From Moanibacter sp965226025 (GTDB lineage: Bacteria; Verrucomicrobiota; Verrucomicrobiia; Opitutales; UBA2987): a stretch of DNA of 64,000 nt. The stretch is taken from NCBI GenBank assembly GCA_965226025.1, contig CBDDCD010000003.1:744001-808000 (forward strand), given 5' to 3'. A program made the translations under genes and the position numbers. Below, in pieces: positions 62,399 to 64,000 of the stretch. The notes under the pieces are model-generated. The model was not told where the DNA came from, ran no database searches, and saw only the letters and a program-made list of their open reading frames with translations. The stretch's first letter is position 1. Each line of letters begins with the position of its first letter.

Positions 62399-63685
62399 AT
62401 GAACGAGTCAATTCGATCAGCAGCATATCGACGAAGTTTCCTACAGGTGATGGAGGTTTCAATCTCTTGCAGTCTGTGGTTGCTCTTTCTATCCTGCAGC
62501 CGGCCGTGGCCAGAGGTTAGGGGAGAGCCCGATCAAGGCGCTGAGGGTGCCGAGGCCTCAGCGATCAAGCCCGGTTTTCTGGTGAGCCGGCCAATTGGAA
62601 AAGCGCTGAAAGGTCGCCCGCTGATCACCGACTTGACGATCGTGGATTTGGATCAGGATGGGTTCATGGATGTAGTGGTCTGCGACGGGAGAACCAATAC
62701 GGTGAGTTGGATTCGTCAGGAGGACGAGGGCGTTTTCGTAGAGACAGATCTCGATCGGAATATCTCGGGGCCGGCTCATGTTGAGGCGAGTGACATCGAC
62801 CGGGATGGCGATCCGGATTTGCTCGTCGCGAGTATGGGCGTGCTCATGCCCAACAACCAGAAGATCGGATCCGTTGTCGTGATCGAGAACCTGAAATCGA
62901 AAGGGTTCAAGAAACGGATTCTCCTGGAGAAAGTCGCCCGAGTGACGGACGTCCAGGCGGAAGACCTGGACGGCGATGGCGACTTCGATCTGGCGGTGGG
63001 GCAGTTCGGATATTTTCAGGGCGAGATCCGGTGGATGGAAAATCTCGGGGAATGGCGTTTCGAGAGCCATCCTCTGCTCGATCTCTCTGGAACGATCCAT
63101 GTCCCGATCGTCGACTTTGACGGGGATCGGGACATGGATGTTGTGGCGCTGGTTTCGCAGGAATGGGAGGAGATTTATCTGTTCGATAACAGGGGAGGAG
63201 GTTTCCGCCCCCGGGTCGTCTACGGTTCGACCAACGAGGATTACGGCAGCAGCGGGATCAAGGTGGACGATGTGGATGGAGACGGGGATGCGGATATCGT
63301 ATATACCAATGGCGACGCATTCGACTATTCGATGCCCGGGCCGCGTCCATGGCACGGGGTCCAGTGGCTCGAAAACAATGGGCAAGGCTACTTCAAATTT
63401 CATCGCCTGGGTGACTTTCCCGGTGCTTACAGCCCTAACGTGACCGACCTGGATGGAGATGGTGACCGCGACATCCTGGCGGTGAGCACGTTCAATAACT
63501 GGGGAAGGCGGGATGCATTTTCAATGATCTGTTTTGAACAGGTGCGGCCAAGAGAGTTTCGTCCGCGGATCCTGGCGGAGGAGCCTACCCATCTCTTAGC
63601 TCTCGATGCGGGAGACATGGATGGGGACGGGGAGACAGAGATCGTGAGGGGAGGCTATCACCTCTCTCCCCTTTCGAAAATATGA
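62399..63685 (+). CDS. FG-GAP/VCBS-repeat lipoprotein
   Basis: The 428-residue protein has a lipoprotein-type signal ending in LFLSCSRPW (lipobox L-S-C near residue 33), so it should be membrane-attached and exported. The body has at least six FG-GAP/VCBS-like blades with calcium-binding D-x-D-x-D-G loops, for example DLDQDGFMDVVVCDG, DIDRDGDPDLLVASMG and DLDGDGDFDLAVGQFG. This fits one seven-bladed propeller. Such proteins occur widely in Verrucomicrobiota and Planctomycetota surface proteomes. No enzyme motif is seen. The gene is divergent from the permease operon, with 234 bases between. Confidence 0.88.
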   Translation: MNESIRSAAYRRSFLQVMEVSISCSLWLLFLSCSRPWPEVRGEPDQGAEGAEASAIKPGFLVSRPIGKALKGRPLITDLTIVDLDQDGFMDVVVCDGRTNTVSWIRQEDEGVFVETDLDRNISGPAHVEASDIDRDGDPDLLVASMGVLMPNNQKIGSVVVIENLKSKGFKKRILLEKVARVTDVQAEDLDGDGDFDLAVGQFGYFQGEIRWMENLGEWRFESHPLLDLSGTIHVPIVDFDGDRDMDVVALVSQEWEEIYLFDNRGGGFRPRVVYGSTNEDYGSSGIKVDDVDGDGDADIVYTNGDAFDYSMPGPRPWHGVQWLENNGQGYFKFHRLGDFPGAYSPNVTDLDGDGDRDILAVSTFNNWGRRDAFSMICFEQVRPREFRPRILAEEPTHLLALDAGDMDGDGETEIVRGGYHLSPLSKI

Positions 63686-63791
63686 GCCGGATTCTGCTCT
63701 GGGATAGTCAGGAGTGAAGGTGGAAAGAACGGATTAGCTACTACAGCTTGACGATTCGACCAAACCGCGTCCTGTTCTGCTCATACGAAAG

Positions 63792-64000
63792 TTACCTCAG
63801 GTCGACGATTTTCATGTGTGTAGAATCAGCTCCCAACGCCACCAGGTTGTCGAGGGACATGATGTGGTCTTGGAGGACGATTCCTCCCAATCTGAGGATA
63901 CTGGTCTGCAAGTGTCGTCTGTGGTGGGTCTTTCGTTTCTCGCGTTCATATCTTTGGATCGAATGACGAGGAGACTCGGTAGAGTGTCGACGAGCGTGCT
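63792..64000 (-). CDS. Partial gene at window edge, family unknown
   Basis: Reading leftward from the window end, an open frame ends ILRLGGIVLQDHIMSLDNLV, ALGADSTHMKIVDLR, stop at 63792-63794. The last 37 residues look like genuine protein (amphipathic, ordered). The part nearer the edge is rich in Arg and His and may be out of frame. I cannot name the family. Confidence 0.3.
   Translation of the reverse strand, partial: HARRHSTESPRHSIQRYEREKRKTHHRRHLQTSILRLGGIVLQDHIMSLDNLVALGADSTHMKIVDLR

Noticed and set aside
1..64000. tRNA, rRNA and riboswitch signals
   Set aside because: I scanned for tRNA arms (GGTTCGAATCC type), rRNA anchors and common riboswitch cores, and found none that held up. 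A covariance-model search would be needed to exclude small RNAs.

Overview
This 64 kb window looks like a chromosomal segment of a Verrucomicrobiota bacterium, probably Opitutae-like and marine or host-associated. That placement is an inference from family content: several formylglycine-type sulfatases, peptide/nickel-type ABC transporters, GxxExxY proteins, secreted PPC, FG-GAP and RCC1 repeat proteins, and an aromatic-rich C-terminal module. I see no rRNA, tRNA or CRISPR array.

Region 1 (1-16 kb) is mostly intact and housekeeping-like. It holds a TPR lipoprotein, a DUF362-like secreted protein, an EIIA-diadenylate cyclase fusion, an Mrp ATPase, a TolB-like propeller, a repeat protein, a PLP aminotransferase, UDP-glucose dehydrogenase, an FprA-type ferredoxin reductase and a PfkB kinase. 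An IS110 element and a RAYT remnant interrupt it.

Region 2 (16.8-42 kb) is bounded by two near-identical, inverted 1,817-bp insertion sequences (16779-18595 and 39737-41553). The first abuts a PfkB gene and truncates a solute-binding-protein/permease fusion. The second sits inside a sulfatase that has lost its middle. Between them lie a VapBC-type toxin-antitoxin pair, two intact sulfatases and a secreted repeat-protein island at 27.8-38.3 kb. The island has two 14-repeat RCC1 proteins flanking a secreted ankyrin protein, then a Kre9-like protein with the same C-terminal module, then a protein with five 324-bp tandem PPC repeats.

Region 3 (42-60 kb) is a gene graveyard. It contains frameshifted or truncated copies of a C45 acyltransferase, AAA ATPase, peptide-binding proteins, IS110 and IS1634 transposases, an AAC(3)-like acetyltransferase, a sulfatase, an oligogalacturonate-lyase-like propeller, a PmoA-like protein and an amidohydrolase. 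Intact islands are an enolase-superfamily enzyme, YefM-YoeB, an alpha/beta hydrolase and a DJ-1/PfpI protein. An intact IS256-family element with an 8-bp target duplication is nested in an older repeat. Region 4 (59.7-64 kb) holds a DppBC-type permease pair and an FG-GAP lipoprotein.

Several small repeat families run through the window. (i) A palindromic half-site GTCCGACAGATTCCTAG occurs at least 15 times, often at gene 3' ends. (ii) A 170-bp element with perfect 22-bp terminal inverted repeats is present twice inside identical 293-bp frames, with an apparent empty site in a third copy. (iii) A 147-bp element has perfect 29-bp arms. (iv) A leader with iterated GCAGAATCATT precedes GxxExxY genes or their remnants. 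(v) A TCCCGCnnnGCGGGA mini-hairpin occurs five times. Several frameshifts lie at or near short C runs, so some breaks could be sequence errors. The abrupt gene-to-gene junctions cannot be explained that way.
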